Notes: generated by a model not told the origin, from the letters alone. Positions 25,381-33,426 are shown, counted from the stretch's first letter. The stretch: DNA of 35,765 bases from Pseudomonadales bacterium (GCA_031260485.1 JAIRJU010000063.1:1-35765), one strand, 5' to 3'. Numbers and translations are program-made.

Positions 25381-25526
25381 TGGCTGGCGGTCAATTTCAT
25401 CCCGAACAGATACACCGGCACGCCTCGGACGAGGGTGTGCCCTACAAGTTCAAGGACGCCCAGCAATTGCTGGAAAATTTTTTCGCGGATGTGGATCGTG
25501 TCCTGCTGGAGATAAGTAAGCCATGA
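25380..25526 (+). pseudogene. 3' fragment of a DUF6516-like toxin gene
   Basis: The open frame 25380-25526 ends four bases into the next gene (ATGA overlap). It encodes IHRHASDEGVPYKFKDAQQL followed by FFADVDRVLLEI. This is the C-terminal half of DUF6516-type proteins, the usual partners of the HTH protein encoded next. The N-terminal half is absent: an in-frame TGA at 25362 lies within the preceding gene. The toxin therefore looks 5'-truncated and probably inactive. Confidence 0.6.
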
Positions 25527-25873
25527 AATCTATCGTCGTCGGCATCATGCCCCAAGACCAAATTCGCAAGCGTGTGCTAGCCATCGCGCGCGGCGACCAC
25601 AAGCCAAAGCCGAGTGAGCCAAAAATTTGGTTCACCTCGATGAAGTCATTGGCCGAAGTGTTGAGCGACGACAACCGTGCATTGCTGCGCGTCATCGCCG
25701 AGACTGAGCCCGAATCCATTTCGGCGCTGGCCCAGACCACAGGCCGCGCGCCTGGCAACCTGTCACGCACGCTCAAAACCATGTCCAACTATGGCATCGT
25801 CGATCTCAAACGCGAACGCAATCTCGTGCGCCCCATCGCCAAAGCTACTGCATTCCGTATCGTTGCTGCGTAG
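25523..25873 (+). CDS. Winged-helix antitoxin-like regulator (HVO_A0114 type)
   Basis: A 116-residue DNA-binding protein. After a short N-terminal arm (KPKPSEPKIWFTSMKSLAEVLS), a MarR-like winged helix is visible: NRALLRVIAETEPESISALA, then TTGRAPGNLSRTLKTMSNYG and a wing with IVDLKRERNLVRP. This is the pattern of the HVO_A0114 family of putative antitoxins. It is the intact half of a pair whose toxin gene (25380-25526) is truncated. Its stop is one base before the btuF-like ATG. Confidence 0.82.
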   Translation: MKSIVVGIMPQDQIRKRVLAIARGDHKPKPSEPKIWFTSMKSLAEVLSDDNRALLRVIAETEPESISALAQTTGRAPGNLSRTLKTMSNYGIVDLKRERNLVRPIAKATAFRIVAA

Positions 25874-25874
25874 A

Positions 25875-26702
25875 ATGCCGCACCGCTTGTTGTTCTTCTC
25901 ATTCCTGTTCTTGAGCACGATCGTCACGGCTCAAGACACCCCCTCCCGCATCGTCAGCATGAACGTCTGTACCGATCAGTTACTGCTACAACTGGTGGAA
26001 CCACAGCGCATCGTGTCTCTGAGCTATCTCGCCGCCGATCCGCGTTATTCGCCTTACGCCGAAGAAGCGCGGCGCTTTACGCTCAACCATGGCCGCGCCG
26101 AGGAAGTGCTTGCGCTCGCGCCCGACTTGGTGCTCACCAGCCAATTCAGCGCTACGTTTACTGCGTCACTGCTGGAGCGCCGTGGTTATCGGGTGCAGCG
26201 TTTCGGCTTTGCCGCTGATTTGCATGAAGTGGCCGCACAAGTGACAAGGCTCGGCGCCTTGACTGGCAGAACCACACAAGCCAACGCTTTGCTGAACAGT
26301 TTGCAAAACGCAGTGGCCGTCAGCCGTGCGCGGCTCTGGCCCTTGCTCGAAGGCAAGCGTGCGGTGTTCCTGAGCAACAATGGCTTCGTCTATGGCAGCG
26401 AAACATTACAAGACAGTTTTCTGCAAAGTCTGGGCTTGGTGAACGTGGCCAGCGACGCCGGGCTTCATGGCCCCGCGCCAATGACGCTCGAAGCCTTGCT
26501 TGCCGCGCAGCCCACGCTGGTGTTCATGCCGAGCGCGAGCGCTATTGATGCGCAACTCGCGCATCCGCTGCTGCGGCATCCGGTGTGGCAGCGACTGGCG
26601 GGGCAGGTGCGGCGCATCGCGCTGGAAGAGCGTTGGTTCGATTGCGCAGGGCCTGAACTGCTGCACGCCTATACCGTATTGGAACGAGAATTCTTGCCAT
26701 GA
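25875..26702 (+). CDS. ABC importer substrate-binding protein, BtuF/FhuD type
   Basis: A 275-residue periplasmic helical-backbone metal-receptor protein that delivers cobalamin, haem or ferric siderophore to the permease encoded next. Signal peptide about residues 1-20 (LLFFSFLFLSTIVTAQ). Family segments: PSRIVSMNVCTDQLLLQL, RIVSLSYLAADPRYSP, EEVLALAPDLVLTSQF, LGALTGR and the closing HPVWQRLAGQVRRI. Which substrate it binds cannot be told. No cobalamin riboswitch or intact receptor gene precedes the operon in this window. The start ATG follows the antitoxin gene by one base. Confidence 0.88.
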   Translation: MPHRLLFFSFLFLSTIVTAQDTPSRIVSMNVCTDQLLLQLVEPQRIVSLSYLAADPRYSPYAEEARRFTLNHGRAEEVLALAPDLVLTSQFSATFTASLLERRGYRVQRFGFAADLHEVAAQVTRLGALTGRTTQANALLNSLQNAVAVSRARLWPLLEGKRAVFLSNNGFVYGSETLQDSFLQSLGLVNVASDAGLHGPAPMTLEALLAAQPTLVFMPSASAIDAQLAHPLLRHPVWQRLAGQVRRIALEERWFDCAGPELLHAYTVLEREFLP

Positions 26703-26721
26703 GCCCCATCGAGCTTGCCAT

Positions 26722-26756
26722 CCTCACCTTCCCCTGCTTGCGGGGAAAGGAGCAGG
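26722..26756 (+). promoter_or_regulatory. Hairpin between btuF-like and btuC-like genes
   Basis: Within ACCTTCCCCTGCTTGCGGGG and the following AAAGG, TTCCCC pairs with GGGGAA around TGCTTGC. It lies between the btuF-like stop and the GGAG ribosome site of the permease gene. There is no T run, so it is unlikely to be a terminator. It may be a small dispersed repeat or an mRNA-stabilising stem. Confidence 0.4.
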
Positions 26757-26774
26757 AATGAAGGAGCAAGAATC

Positions 26775-27761
26775 ATGAAGCCTGCACACGCTGCGATTCT
26801 GTGCGGCGCCATCGTCGCTTTGTTCCTGGTGGAATTGAGCAGTGGGCCGAGCGGGGTATCGCTTTTCGCCGCGCTTGGGGAACTCTGGCGCGGTGATACC
26901 GGCGTGGCGAGTGTGATTCTGTGGGAACTGCGTTTACCGCGCGCATTGCTGGCGCTCACCTGCGGTGCGTGCCTGGGCATGAGCGGCGCAGCACTGCATG
27001 GCTTGTTGCGCAATCCACTGGCGAGCCCCGACATTCTCGGCGTGTCGCAATTGGCGGCGCTGGCCGCGGTACTGGCGCTGTATTACGGGCTCAGCGCGCG
27101 CGCTTGGTTCGTATTGCCGCTATGCGCCGTGGGCGGCGCGGCGGCAGCCGTGGCCTTGATGTTCGGCCTCAATCGCCGCCGCGGCGATGGCGCTACGCTT
27201 ATTTTGTCTGGCATCGCCATCAGCGCGTTGGCAGGCTCGCTGATTTCGCTGGCACTGAACTTCGCGCCCAACCCTTACGCCTTACAGGAAATTTATTACT
27301 GGCTGCTCGGCTCGGTGGCGAATCGCAGCCTCGATGAACTTGGATTCGCGTTGCCGTTCATGGCCTGCGGCGTGGCCTTGCTGTGGCGGCAGCGGCGTTT
27401 TCTCGATGCGCTGACGCTCGGCGACGACACCGCGCGCACGCTTGGCTTTGATGTGACGAATTCCAGCCGCTGGGTGATTCTGGGCGCCGCGTGTTGCGTG
27501 GGTGCGGTGGTGGCGGTGAGCGGCAACATCGGTTTCGTGGGTCTGGTGGTGCCGCATGTGCTGCGGCCTCTGGTGCGCGCGCGGCCTTCGCAAGTGCTGT
27601 TATGGAGCATGGCGGGCGGCGGCGCGCTGGTACTGTGCGCCGATGCGCTGGTGCAAACCTTGCCCGGCGCGCAGGAATTGCAGTTGGGTGTGTTGACTTC
27701 CGCGCTCGGCGGCCCTTTCTTTCTTTACCTATTGTTCACAAAACGCGATTGGTTCCGATGA
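26775..27761 (+). CDS. FecCD/BtuC family ABC permease
   Basis: A 328-residue inner-membrane permease of the BtuC/FecD/FhuB class with about ten hydrophobic helices. Landmarks: LWELRLPRALLALTCGACLG, SGAALHGLLRNPLASPDILG, DGATLILSGIAISALAGSL, YYWLLGSVANRSLDE, GNIGFVGLVVPHVLRPLV and the C-terminal LGVLTSALGGPFFLYLL. All are typical of metal-chelate importers. ATG 26775 has a good GGAG site. An upstream frame extension to 26715 would encode an unrelated polar stretch and is not used. The last four bases overlap the ATPase gene (ATGA). Confidence 0.93.
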   Translation: MKPAHAAILCGAIVALFLVELSSGPSGVSLFAALGELWRGDTGVASVILWELRLPRALLALTCGACLGMSGAALHGLLRNPLASPDILGVSQLAALAAVLALYYGLSARAWFVLPLCAVGGAAAAVALMFGLNRRRGDGATLILSGIAISALAGSLISLALNFAPNPYALQEIYYWLLGSVANRSLDELGFALPFMACGVALLWRQRRFLDALTLGDDTARTLGFDVTNSSRWVILGAACCVGAVVAVSGNIGFVGLVVPHVLRPLVRARPSQVLLWSMAGGGALVLCADALVQTLPGAQELQLGVLTSALGGPFFLYLLFTKRDWFR

Positions 27762-28519
27762 ACACGCCCTTGCTCGATGTCCGCGCGCTCACGCTTACCG
27801 CAGCAGGCCACACATTGCTACAGCCATGCAGCTTCACTCTCGCCCATGGCGAGCTTCTGGGCGTGATCGGCCCCAACGGCGCAGGCAAAAGCAGTTTGCT
27901 GAAAGCCCTCGCTGGCCTGTTACCCCCACAGGCGGGGGAGATCTGGCTCGATGGCGCGCCGCTCGCCAGCCTTCAAGCGCCAGAAATCGCGCGGCGCCTG
28001 GCCTATCTCGAACAACAACCGCAAGCCTCCTGGCCGCTGTCCGCGCGGGAAATCGTCGCCCTGGGCCTGCTCAATCGTGGCGTGAACGGCAGCGATGCCG
28101 AACAGCGTATTACCGCCGCCATGGCCGCCAGCGGCTCTGCGGCGCTGGCGCAGCGACGCTTCCCTACCCTATCGACCGGCGAGCGTATGCAGGTGCATCT
28201 GGCGCGCGTTTTCGCTGGCGACACGCCGCTGATCCTGGCCGACGAACCCACCGCGGCGCTTGATCTGTGGCATCAGCATCACCTGCTGCGCACGCTGCGT
28301 GCGCACTGCGCCAACGGCAAGGGCATGGTGGGAGTGCTGCACGATCTCGCGCTCGCCGCGCGTTATTGTTCGCGGCTCTTGCTGTTCGATCACGGCGAAC
28401 TGGTTCGCGATGGCAGCGCCGCCGAGGTGCTGCAACCCGGCCTGTTGGCGCGCTGCTATCGCGTGCGCGCGCATTTCGATGCGCACAGCGGTATGTTGTT
28501 TCATCACGATAATCTTTAG
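27758..28519 (+). CDS. Metal-chelate ABC importer ATPase, BtuD/FhuC/HmuV type
   Basis: A 253-residue nucleotide-binding subunit that powers the importer. Walker A is GPNGAGKSS (38-46), the Q-loop is in AYLEQQPQASW (near 86), the signature is LSTGERMQ (138-145), Walker B is LILADEPTAALD (158-169), and the H-loop is VLHDLALA (His near 195). The signature departs from LSGGE by Gly to Thr, a variant that occurs in this subfamily (LSGGE or LSTGE). The ATG overlaps the permease stop by four bases, so subunit synthesis is coupled. Confidence 0.94.
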   Translation: MNTPLLDVRALTLTAAGHTLLQPCSFTLAHGELLGVIGPNGAGKSSLLKALAGLLPPQAGEIWLDGAPLASLQAPEIARRLAYLEQQPQASWPLSAREIVALGLLNRGVNGSDAEQRITAAMAASGSAALAQRRFPTLSTGERMQVHLARVFAGDTPLILADEPTAALDLWHQHHLLRTLRAHCANGKGMVGVLHDLALAARYCSRLLLFDHGELVRDGSAAEVLQPGLLARCYRVRAHFDAHSGMLFHHDNL

Positions 28520-28599
28520 GGCAACTCTCTAACTCTCTTTAGAATAATTTTCTTCAGGAAAACTCTGCTAGACTGCCCGTTCCACTTCAAGGACGCCCC

Positions 28600-29022
28600 A
28601 TGAGCATTTGGAAACGCGACATCACCCTCAGCGAAGCAAACCGCCTGATGGCTGGCACTATGTGCGAGCACCTCGGCATGGCGCTCACCGAAATCGGCGC
28701 CGATTACCTGGTGGGTAGGCTGCCCGTGGATGAACGCACGCGCCAGTACATGGGCATCATCCACGGCGGTGCGTCAGTGGTGCTGGCGGAAACGCTCGGC
28801 AGTATCGGCGCGCTGCTATGTTGCCCGCCGGGCTTGCATGTCGTGGGGCTCGACATCAACGCCAACCACCTTCGCGCCGGACACCCGCCTTACGTCATCG
28901 GCACCGCGCGGCCTCTGCATCTCGGCGCCTCCACGATGGTGTGGGACATCCGCATCACCGATGCGGAAGGCAAATTGGTGTGCGTCTCGCGGCTCACCTG
29001 CGCGGTATTGGAGGATCGGTGA
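28600..29022 (+). CDS. Hotdog-fold acyl-CoA thioesterase (MenI/YdiI/PaaI-like)
   Basis: A 140-residue cytoplasmic thioesterase. It has LMAGTMCEHLGMALTEIG at the start, the catalytic HGGASVVLAETLGSIGA segment with a Glu after HGG, VVGLDINANHLRA, and a closing strand ITDAEGKLVCVSRLTCAVL. This is the pattern of enzymes that hydrolyse 1,4-dihydroxy-2-naphthoyl-CoA or aryl/enoyl-CoA esters; the precise substrate is uncertain. Length is normal. It stands alone between the ABC operon and the toxin-antitoxin cluster. Confidence 0.92.
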   Translation: MSIWKRDITLSEANRLMAGTMCEHLGMALTEIGADYLVGRLPVDERTRQYMGIIHGGASVVLAETLGSIGALLCCPPGLHVVGLDINANHLRAGHPPYVIGTARPLHLGASTMVWDIRITDAEGKLVCVSRLTCAVLEDR

Positions 29023-29056
29023 GCAGCACTAACACTGCATTGAGTTCGCTAGGTTA

Positions 29057-29068
29057 AGGAAATTTCCT
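29057..29068. promoter_or_regulatory. 12-bp palindrome upstream of the second DUF4160 locus
   Basis: AGGAAATTTCCT is a perfect palindrome 28 bases before the DUF4160 ATG (29096). A TATAGT box (29085-29090) lies just after it and would place the palindrome over the -35 area, the usual position for an autorepressor site in a toxin-antitoxin operon. Confidence 0.45.
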
Positions 29069-29095
29069 AAGCGCTTGGGTTTTGATATAGTACAC

Positions 29096-29286
29096 ATGCC
29101 TACCGTTTACCGTCTTGATAGCCTGCGCGTGGTCATCTACCCCAACGACCACCGCAATTACGCGAGAGCTATGGCTTTGATCGACCCACGCTGGGGCGCA
29201 TCCGAGGCGTCTTGATGGCGGCGCTGGTTACTTTGTGCACCGAATGGAGCAAGATTCATGACCATAACAGAAACATCATTCCATAA
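29096..29286 (+). pseudogene. DUF4160 gene with an internal deletion
   Basis: The 5' part from ATG 29096 reads MPTVYRLDSLRVVIYPNDHR, the DUF4160 start. The 3' part, in another frame, reads ESYGFDRPTLGRIRGVLMAA then LCTEWSKIHDHNR to the TAA at 29284. The middle, which should carry the His motif, is missing and the frame is lost. The 3' end overlaps the intact DUF2442 gene. It is therefore a dead partner of a second DUF4160/DUF2442 pair. Confidence 0.75.
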
Positions 29287-29671
29287 TGCCGAAGCCCGGA
29301 TGCAAACGCTACGCGAAGCCGGATATGCTGTAACCGCCCGCTATGACCGGCGCAGTTCGCGTATAGTCGTAAGCCTGAATACCGGCGTGCAAATCGCCTT
29401 TCCACCCCACTTGGCACAAGGGCTGGGTGACGCCTCAGCCGACGAGCTGGCCAACATTGAAATCAGCCCAACCGGGCTTGGCCTACATTGGCCGCGTCTC
29501 GATGCAGACGTTTATGTACCCGCGCTCCTGCAAGGAGTGTTCGGCACGAAAAACTGGATGGCCCGCCAACTCGGCGCAGCAGGTGGCCAAGCGCGCAGCG
29601 CATCCAAGGCAAACGCCTCGCGCGAAAATGGCCGCAAAGGCGGCCGCCCGCGCAAGACGGTGAATGGCTAA
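29258..29671 (+). CDS. DUF2442 domain-containing protein
   Basis: A 137-residue protein of the DUF2442 family. It shows YDRRSSRIVVSLNTGVQIAF, LADASADELA-like GDASADELANIEISPTGLGL, WPRLDADVYVPALLQGVFG and a basic tail with SRENGRKGGRPRK. The KGGRPRK tail suggests DNA binding. It begins inside the 3' end of the broken DUF4160 gene, the normal overlap for this pair. It is unlike the DUF2442 protein at 24904 outside the core fold, so the two loci are not a recent duplication. Confidence 0.85.
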   Translation: MTITETSFHNAEARMQTLREAGYAVTARYDRRSSRIVVSLNTGVQIAFPPHLAQGLGDASADELANIEISPTGLGLHWPRLDADVYVPALLQGVFGTKNWMARQLGAAGGQARSASKANASRENGRKGGRPRKTVNG

Positions 29672-29742
29672 GCACCACCAAAGAATTGTGGTCGTGCTGC
29701 CACACACTGGAATGCGTGCAAAACGACACAGGAATATACCCG

Positions 29743-29937
29743 ATGCGAACCAACATAGTGATTGACGACAAACTCATGCAGGATACTCTGCGGGCAACAG
29801 GTCTAACGACCAAGCGGGAGGCCGTGGAGTTAGGGCTGCGCACGCTGTTGCGCTTACGCCAACAGGAAGGATTACGACGCCTGCGCGGCAAGCTGAACTG
29901 GCGAGGCAACCTCGAGGCGATGAGGACTGACAAGTGA
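29743..29937 (+). CDS. vapB: VapB-type antitoxin
   Basis: A 64-residue antitoxin of the DUF2191 class. The N-terminal ribbon-helix-helix-like part is MRTNIVIDDKLMQDTLRATG, followed by TTKREAVELGLRTLLRLR and a C-terminal toxin-binding tail ending LNWRGNLEAMRTDK. The stop overlaps the GTG start of vapC by four bases (GTGA). The DDKL and KREAVE segments are typical. Confidence 0.92.
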   Translation: MRTNIVIDDKLMQDTLRATGLTTKREAVELGLRTLLRLRQQEGLRRLRGKLNWRGNLEAMRTDK

Positions 29938-30326
29938 TTCTGATCGATTCCAGTGTGTGGATCGACTACTTCCGAGGTAAGGCCACTGCTGAAGCCAACA
30001 AGCTCGACATGCTTCTTGGCACACAACCGCTTGCCATAGGCGACCTCATTTTGACTGAAGTACTGCAAGGTTTTGGCAGCGACAAGGAATTCAACGAGGC
30101 AAAGAAGCTGCTGCTTACATTGGAAGTCGTAGATCTGGGTGGCCGCGACCTGGCGATTCAAGCGGCAAAGCACTACCGCGCACTGAGAAAACTCGGCATC
30201 ACTGTACGTAAAACTATCGACACGATAATTGCAACACGGTGTATTGAGAATCGTTTTTCTCTGCTCTACAGCGATCGGGACTTCGATCCGTTTGTTACAC
30301 ACCTCGGCCTGCAATCGGCACTTTGA
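29934..30326 (+). CDS. vapC: VapC-type PIN-domain ribonuclease toxin
   Basis: A 130-residue PIN-domain Mg2+-dependent RNase of a type II toxin-antitoxin module. Catalytic acids are in place: Asp5 (ILIDSSVWIDYF), Glu42 (LILTEVLQGF), Asp96 (VRKTIDTIIAT) and Asp114/Asp116 (LLYSDRDFDPF). The start is GTG 29934, coupled to vapB. The toxin appears intact. Convergent with the esterase gene, 30 bases away. Confidence 0.94.
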   Translation: MILIDSSVWIDYFRGKATAEANKLDMLLGTQPLAIGDLILTEVLQGFGSDKEFNEAKKLLLTLEVVDLGGRDLAIQAAKHYRALRKLGITVRKTIDTIIATRCIENRFSLLYSDRDFDPFVTHLGLQSAL

Positions 30327-30356
30327 AGCTATTATTGAAATTATATTCCAGTTCCC

Positions 30357-31304
30357 TCACTCTCCACTCACCTTCCGAATGAAATCCACCATCATGCTGG
30401 TGTAACGGTCATCCGCGGAATTGATGTGCTGGTTGATGGAAATATGGTTGTGATCGCGCGCCTGGGCAAAGCGCGGGCAATCGTTGTATTTTTCACACAG
30501 TTGCAGATAAAGCCGCGCTGTACCTTGCGCGATGGCGGGCGGATCGTATTCGGCGCTCAGCAGAAACAGTGGAACGCGCGGTCCGCTATAGGCGTTGGCC
30601 AGCGCATAGGTGCTGCGCTGTTCGCGTAGCGCGGCATCGTTGCCAAAGTAAGCGACATTGGCAGCGTCATAGGCGCCAGAGAGCATGATGGCGCCTGCGA
30701 TGTCGGGGTTGCCGTTCTGCATCACTTCAGGATTGAACAGCAGCGCGGAAACGTGAGTGCAGCCGGCGGAAGAGCAGAGGAAAAAAATCTTGTCCGGGTC
30801 GATGCCATACTGATCCGCGTTGCTGCGAATCCACTGCACGATGGCCTGCATGTCTTGCGCGCCCTGTGGGTAGGTGATGTTGGGCACCAGGCGATACGTC
30901 GCATTGATGCCCACCATGTCGTGGCGGCCAAAATAGGTGGCAACATTGGCGTTCATCAGATCGGAGAGCGGATTGATCTTGTCGCCGCCCGTCAGCCCGC
31001 CGCCGTGAATGAACACCACCACAGGCCGCTTGCCGCTCGCGCCGTTCGGCGTGTAGACATCCATCACCTGTTTGGCATCAGCGCCGTAATGCACATCGCG
31101 CGTCACGCTGAGGTTGCCTTTGTCTGTGGTTTTGTGGATTTCGGCGTAAAGCCTGCCGGTGCCGTCGATCACCTCTGGCGTCAGGTTCGGCCCCATGGCG
31201 CGAATCTTCGCGTAGGCGTCGAGCAGTTGCGGATCGGTGACAGTCTGCGCCTGCACGGCGGCGGCGCCGAGGCAAAGCAAGGTAGTGAGGGCGATGTTTT
31301 TCAT
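30357..31304 (-). CDS. Secreted alpha/beta-hydrolase, carboxylesterase-like
   Basis: A 315-residue exported esterase of the hormone-sensitive-lipase/carboxylesterase group. Signal peptide residues 1-20 (LCLGAAAVQAQ). The oxyanion motif is FIHGGGLTGGDK (His100-Gly103). The nucleophile elbow reads CSSAG (177-181) instead of G-x-S-x-G, with Ser179 as likely nucleophile. The acid is probably in SAEYDPP and the histidine in DHNHIS. ATG 31304 has an AGAGGA site; a longer upstream frame lacks a ribosome site and would bury the signal peptide. It is the only minus-strand gene between 16 and 34 kb. Substrate unknown. Confidence 0.87.
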   Translation of the reverse strand: MKNIALTTLLCLGAAAVQAQTVTDPQLLDAYAKIRAMGPNLTPEVIDGTGRLYAEIHKTTDKGNLSVTRDVHYGADAKQVMDVYTPNGASGKRPVVVFIHGGGLTGGDKINPLSDLMNANVATYFGRHDMVGINATYRLVPNITYPQGAQDMQAIVQWIRSNADQYGIDPDKIFFLCSSAGCTHVSALLFNPEVMQNGNPDIAGAIMLSGAYDAANVAYFGNDAALREQRSTYALANAYSGPRVPLFLLSAEYDPPAIAQGTARLYLQLCEKYNDCPRFAQARDHNHISINQHINSADDRYTSMMVDFIRKVSGE

Positions 31305-31325
31305 GGGAAGATCCTCTGCTGAAGA

Positions 31326-31517
31326 GTGGTTGATTCTATCCATTGTGTTGAACATTGGAACAGAGCATACCCCAGTGGCAAACTTCGCATCAGCGGCAGC
31401 CATCACATCCTGTCCAATGGTCAGCGCAAAGTGACGGTCCCAGTTCATGGCGCTTCCGACGTGAAGATTGGCACACTCAAGAGCATCGAGACGCAAGCTG
31501 GAGTGAAACTGAAATGA
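31326..31517 (+). pseudogene. hicA: HicA-like toxin, N terminus lost or altered
   Basis: From about 31380 the frame encodes LRISGSHHILSNGQRKVTVP then VHGASDVKIGTLKSIETQAG, clearly the C-terminal two-thirds of a HicA mRNA interferase with its catalytic His in GSHH. The codons before it (from GTG 31326) do not look like a HicA N terminus. A one-base deletion near 31380 would join the motif to QW in another frame, but the first helix is still missing. The stop overlaps hicB (ATGA). Probably inactive. Confidence 0.65.
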
Positions 31518-31939
31518 CCACCAACATTCGCTATGCCGCCGTGCTGGAACCCCAACCGGAAGGCGGTTTTACTGTGACCTTCCCGGATATTCCCGAGGCA
31601 ATTACCGAAGGCGACGACAAAGATGCAGCATTGTTCAACGCAGTAGAAGTGTTGACCCTATGCTTGGAGCAACGCATGGAGGATGGAGAAACCATCCCCG
31701 CAGCGACGAAGGTGAAGGGCGCGGAGTGGGTGGAGCCTGCCGCAGCCATACAGGCAGCGCTGCTCATGCGTCAGGCGCGCGAAACCCAGGGCAAGTCCGT
31801 AGCCGACATGGCACGAGCGCTGAATACGTCTTGGCCCGCCGCGCAACGCCTGGAACAGCCAAGCAGCAATCCGACGCTCAAGCAACTGGAGCGAGCGGCG
31901 GCGACGCTTGGTAAGCGGCTCGTGCTTGGCCTGAGTTAG
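31514..31939 (+). CDS. hicB: HicB-family antitoxin
   Basis: A 141-residue HicB. The partial RNase-H-like N-terminal domain is YAAVLEPQPEGGFTVTFPDI then PEAITEGDDKDAALFNAVEV. An HTH region follows in the C-terminal half (SVADMARALNTSWPAAQRLE, LKQLERAAATLGKRL), which binds the operon promoter. It is coupled by four bases to the damaged hicA and appears intact. The following gene, 25 bases on, is a HigA-type antitoxin without its own toxin. Confidence 0.92.
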   Translation: MTTNIRYAAVLEPQPEGGFTVTFPDIPEAITEGDDKDAALFNAVEVLTLCLEQRMEDGETIPAATKVKGAEWVEPAAAIQAALLMRQARETQGKSVADMARALNTSWPAAQRLEQPSSNPTLKQLERAAATLGKRLVLGLS

Positions 31940-31964
31940 CCAAAAATTCAAACCGGAGCGCATC

Positions 31965-32261
31965 ATGACGATGAAAAACCCTACTCATCCCGGCGACGTA
32001 CTACGCGAGGATGTTATTGCAGCGCTAGGGCTGACCGTAACAGACGCGGCTGAACGCTTGCACATGTCGCGGACAGCCTTGTCCCGCGTATTGAATTGCC
32101 GGGCTGCGCTCAGCCCCGATCTGGCCCTGCGCCTGGAACAGGCACAGGTCGGCACCGCCGATATGTGGCTTACGTTGCAGCTCAATTACGATCTGGCGCA
32201 GGCACGCCAGTCTCCACAACCTGCCGTCCGTGCCCTTGGCGCCGTCGCTGTTCACACGTGA
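31965..32261 (+). CDS. higA: HigA-family addiction-module antitoxin (orphan)
   Basis: A 98-residue HTH protein with the HigA opening NPTHPGDVLREDVIAALGLT, the HTH VTDAAERLHMSRTALSRVLN, and the closing ALRLEQAQVGTADMWLTLQL with the following NYDLAQAR. HigA normally follows a higB toxin gene; here the upstream gene is hicB and no HigB is seen. It may be a solitary regulator or a remnant. ATG 31965; ATG 31971 is also possible. It ends 20 bases before argE. Confidence 0.92.
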   Translation: MTMKNPTHPGDVLREDVIAALGLTVTDAAERLHMSRTALSRVLNCRAALSPDLALRLEQAQVGTADMWLTLQLNYDLAQARQSPQPAVRALGAVAVHT

Positions 32262-32280
32262 GCCAGTGCACGCATCCCTC

Positions 32281-33426
32281 ATGGCCTCCACCTTTTTACA
32301 GTTGTTCGACGCCCTGATCCGCCTGCCCTCCGTCAGCTCCGCCCAGGCAGCGCTCGACATGGGCAACCGCCCCGTCATTGATCTTTTGGCCGAGCGTTTC
32401 AGCGCGCTGGGCTTCACCTGCGAAATTCTGCCGCTCGCCACGCATCCGCAGAAAGCCAACCTCATCGCCACGCTGGGGCGCCGGCCGGGCGGGCTGGTGC
32501 TCTCGGGCCATACTGACACCGTGCCCTTCGATGCGGCGCTGTGGGCCAGCGATCCCTTGCGCCTCACCGAGCGCGACAACCGCCTCTACGGCCTCGGCAG
32601 CACCGACATGAAGGGCTTTTTCGCCCTGGTGCACGACGCCGTGCAAGGGCTCGATGCCGCCACCCTGCGCCAGCCGCTGATCGTTCTCGCCACCGCCGAC
32701 GAAGAAAGCTCGATGGACGGCGCGCGCGCCCTGGTGCAGGCGCAGCGCCAGCTTGGGCGCAAGGCGGTGATCGGCGAGCCTACTGGCCTCAAACCCATCA
32801 ACCGCCATAAAGGCGTGATGATGGAACGCCTGCGCGTGCAAGGGCAAAGCGGGCATTCCTCCAACCCGACGCTGGGCCGCAGCGCGCTCGACGCCATGCA
32901 CGAGATGATTGGCGCGCTGCTGAATTTCCGCACCGCTCTCAAGCACAAGTACCGCAATCCGCATTTTGTCATCGACGTGCCTACTCTGAATCTCGGCGTG
33001 ATTCACGGCGGCGATAATCCCAACCGCATCTGCGGCCACTGCGAATTGGAATTCGATGTGCGCCTCTTGCCCGGCATGGGCAGCGATAGTTTGCGCGCCG
33101 ACATCCGCCACCTGCTCACCCCGATCGCGCACCGCCATGGCGTGGAATTTACGTTCACGCCGCTCTTTCCTGGTGTCGAACCGTTTGCGAACGAACATTC
33201 CGAATTGGTCGCCCTATGCGAAAAACTCACTGGCGCCACCGCGCAGAGCGTGGCCTTCGGCACCGAAGCACCGTTCTTGCAACAGCTTGGCCTCGATACC
33301 GTAGTGCTCGGCCCCGGCAGCATCGACGTAGCCCACCAGCCCAATGAATATCTGGCGCTGGAGCAGATACAGCCTTGCATTGATCTCTTGCGTAAGCTGA
33401 TTACTCGCTATTGTTTGATGGCCTGA
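32281..33426 (+). CDS. argE: Acetylornithine deacetylase
   Basis: M20-family zinc hydrolase removing the acetyl group from N2-acetylornithine to give ornithine for arginine synthesis. A 381-residue protein of usual length. Metal and catalytic motifs: LSGHTDTVPFD (His, Asp), YGLGSTDMKGF (Asp), TADEESSMDGA (Glu-Glu), VIGEPTGLKPI, and a C-terminal VAHQPNEYLAL (His). The dimer-domain motif GQSGHSSNP is present. ATG 32281 is taken from alignment to homologues, with no strong ribosome site. It stands alone among toxin-antitoxin modules. Confidence 0.93.
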   Translation: MASTFLQLFDALIRLPSVSSAQAALDMGNRPVIDLLAERFSALGFTCEILPLATHPQKANLIATLGRRPGGLVLSGHTDTVPFDAALWASDPLRLTERDNRLYGLGSTDMKGFFALVHDAVQGLDAATLRQPLIVLATADEESSMDGARALVQAQRQLGRKAVIGEPTGLKPINRHKGVMMERLRVQGQSGHSSNPTLGRSALDAMHEMIGALLNFRTALKHKYRNPHFVIDVPTLNLGVIHGGDNPNRICGHCELEFDVRLLPGMGSDSLRADIRHLLTPIAHRHGVEFTFTPLFPGVEPFANEHSELVALCEKLTGATAQSVAFGTEAPFLQQLGLDTVVLGPGSIDVAHQPNEYLALEQIQPCIDLLRKLITRYCLMA

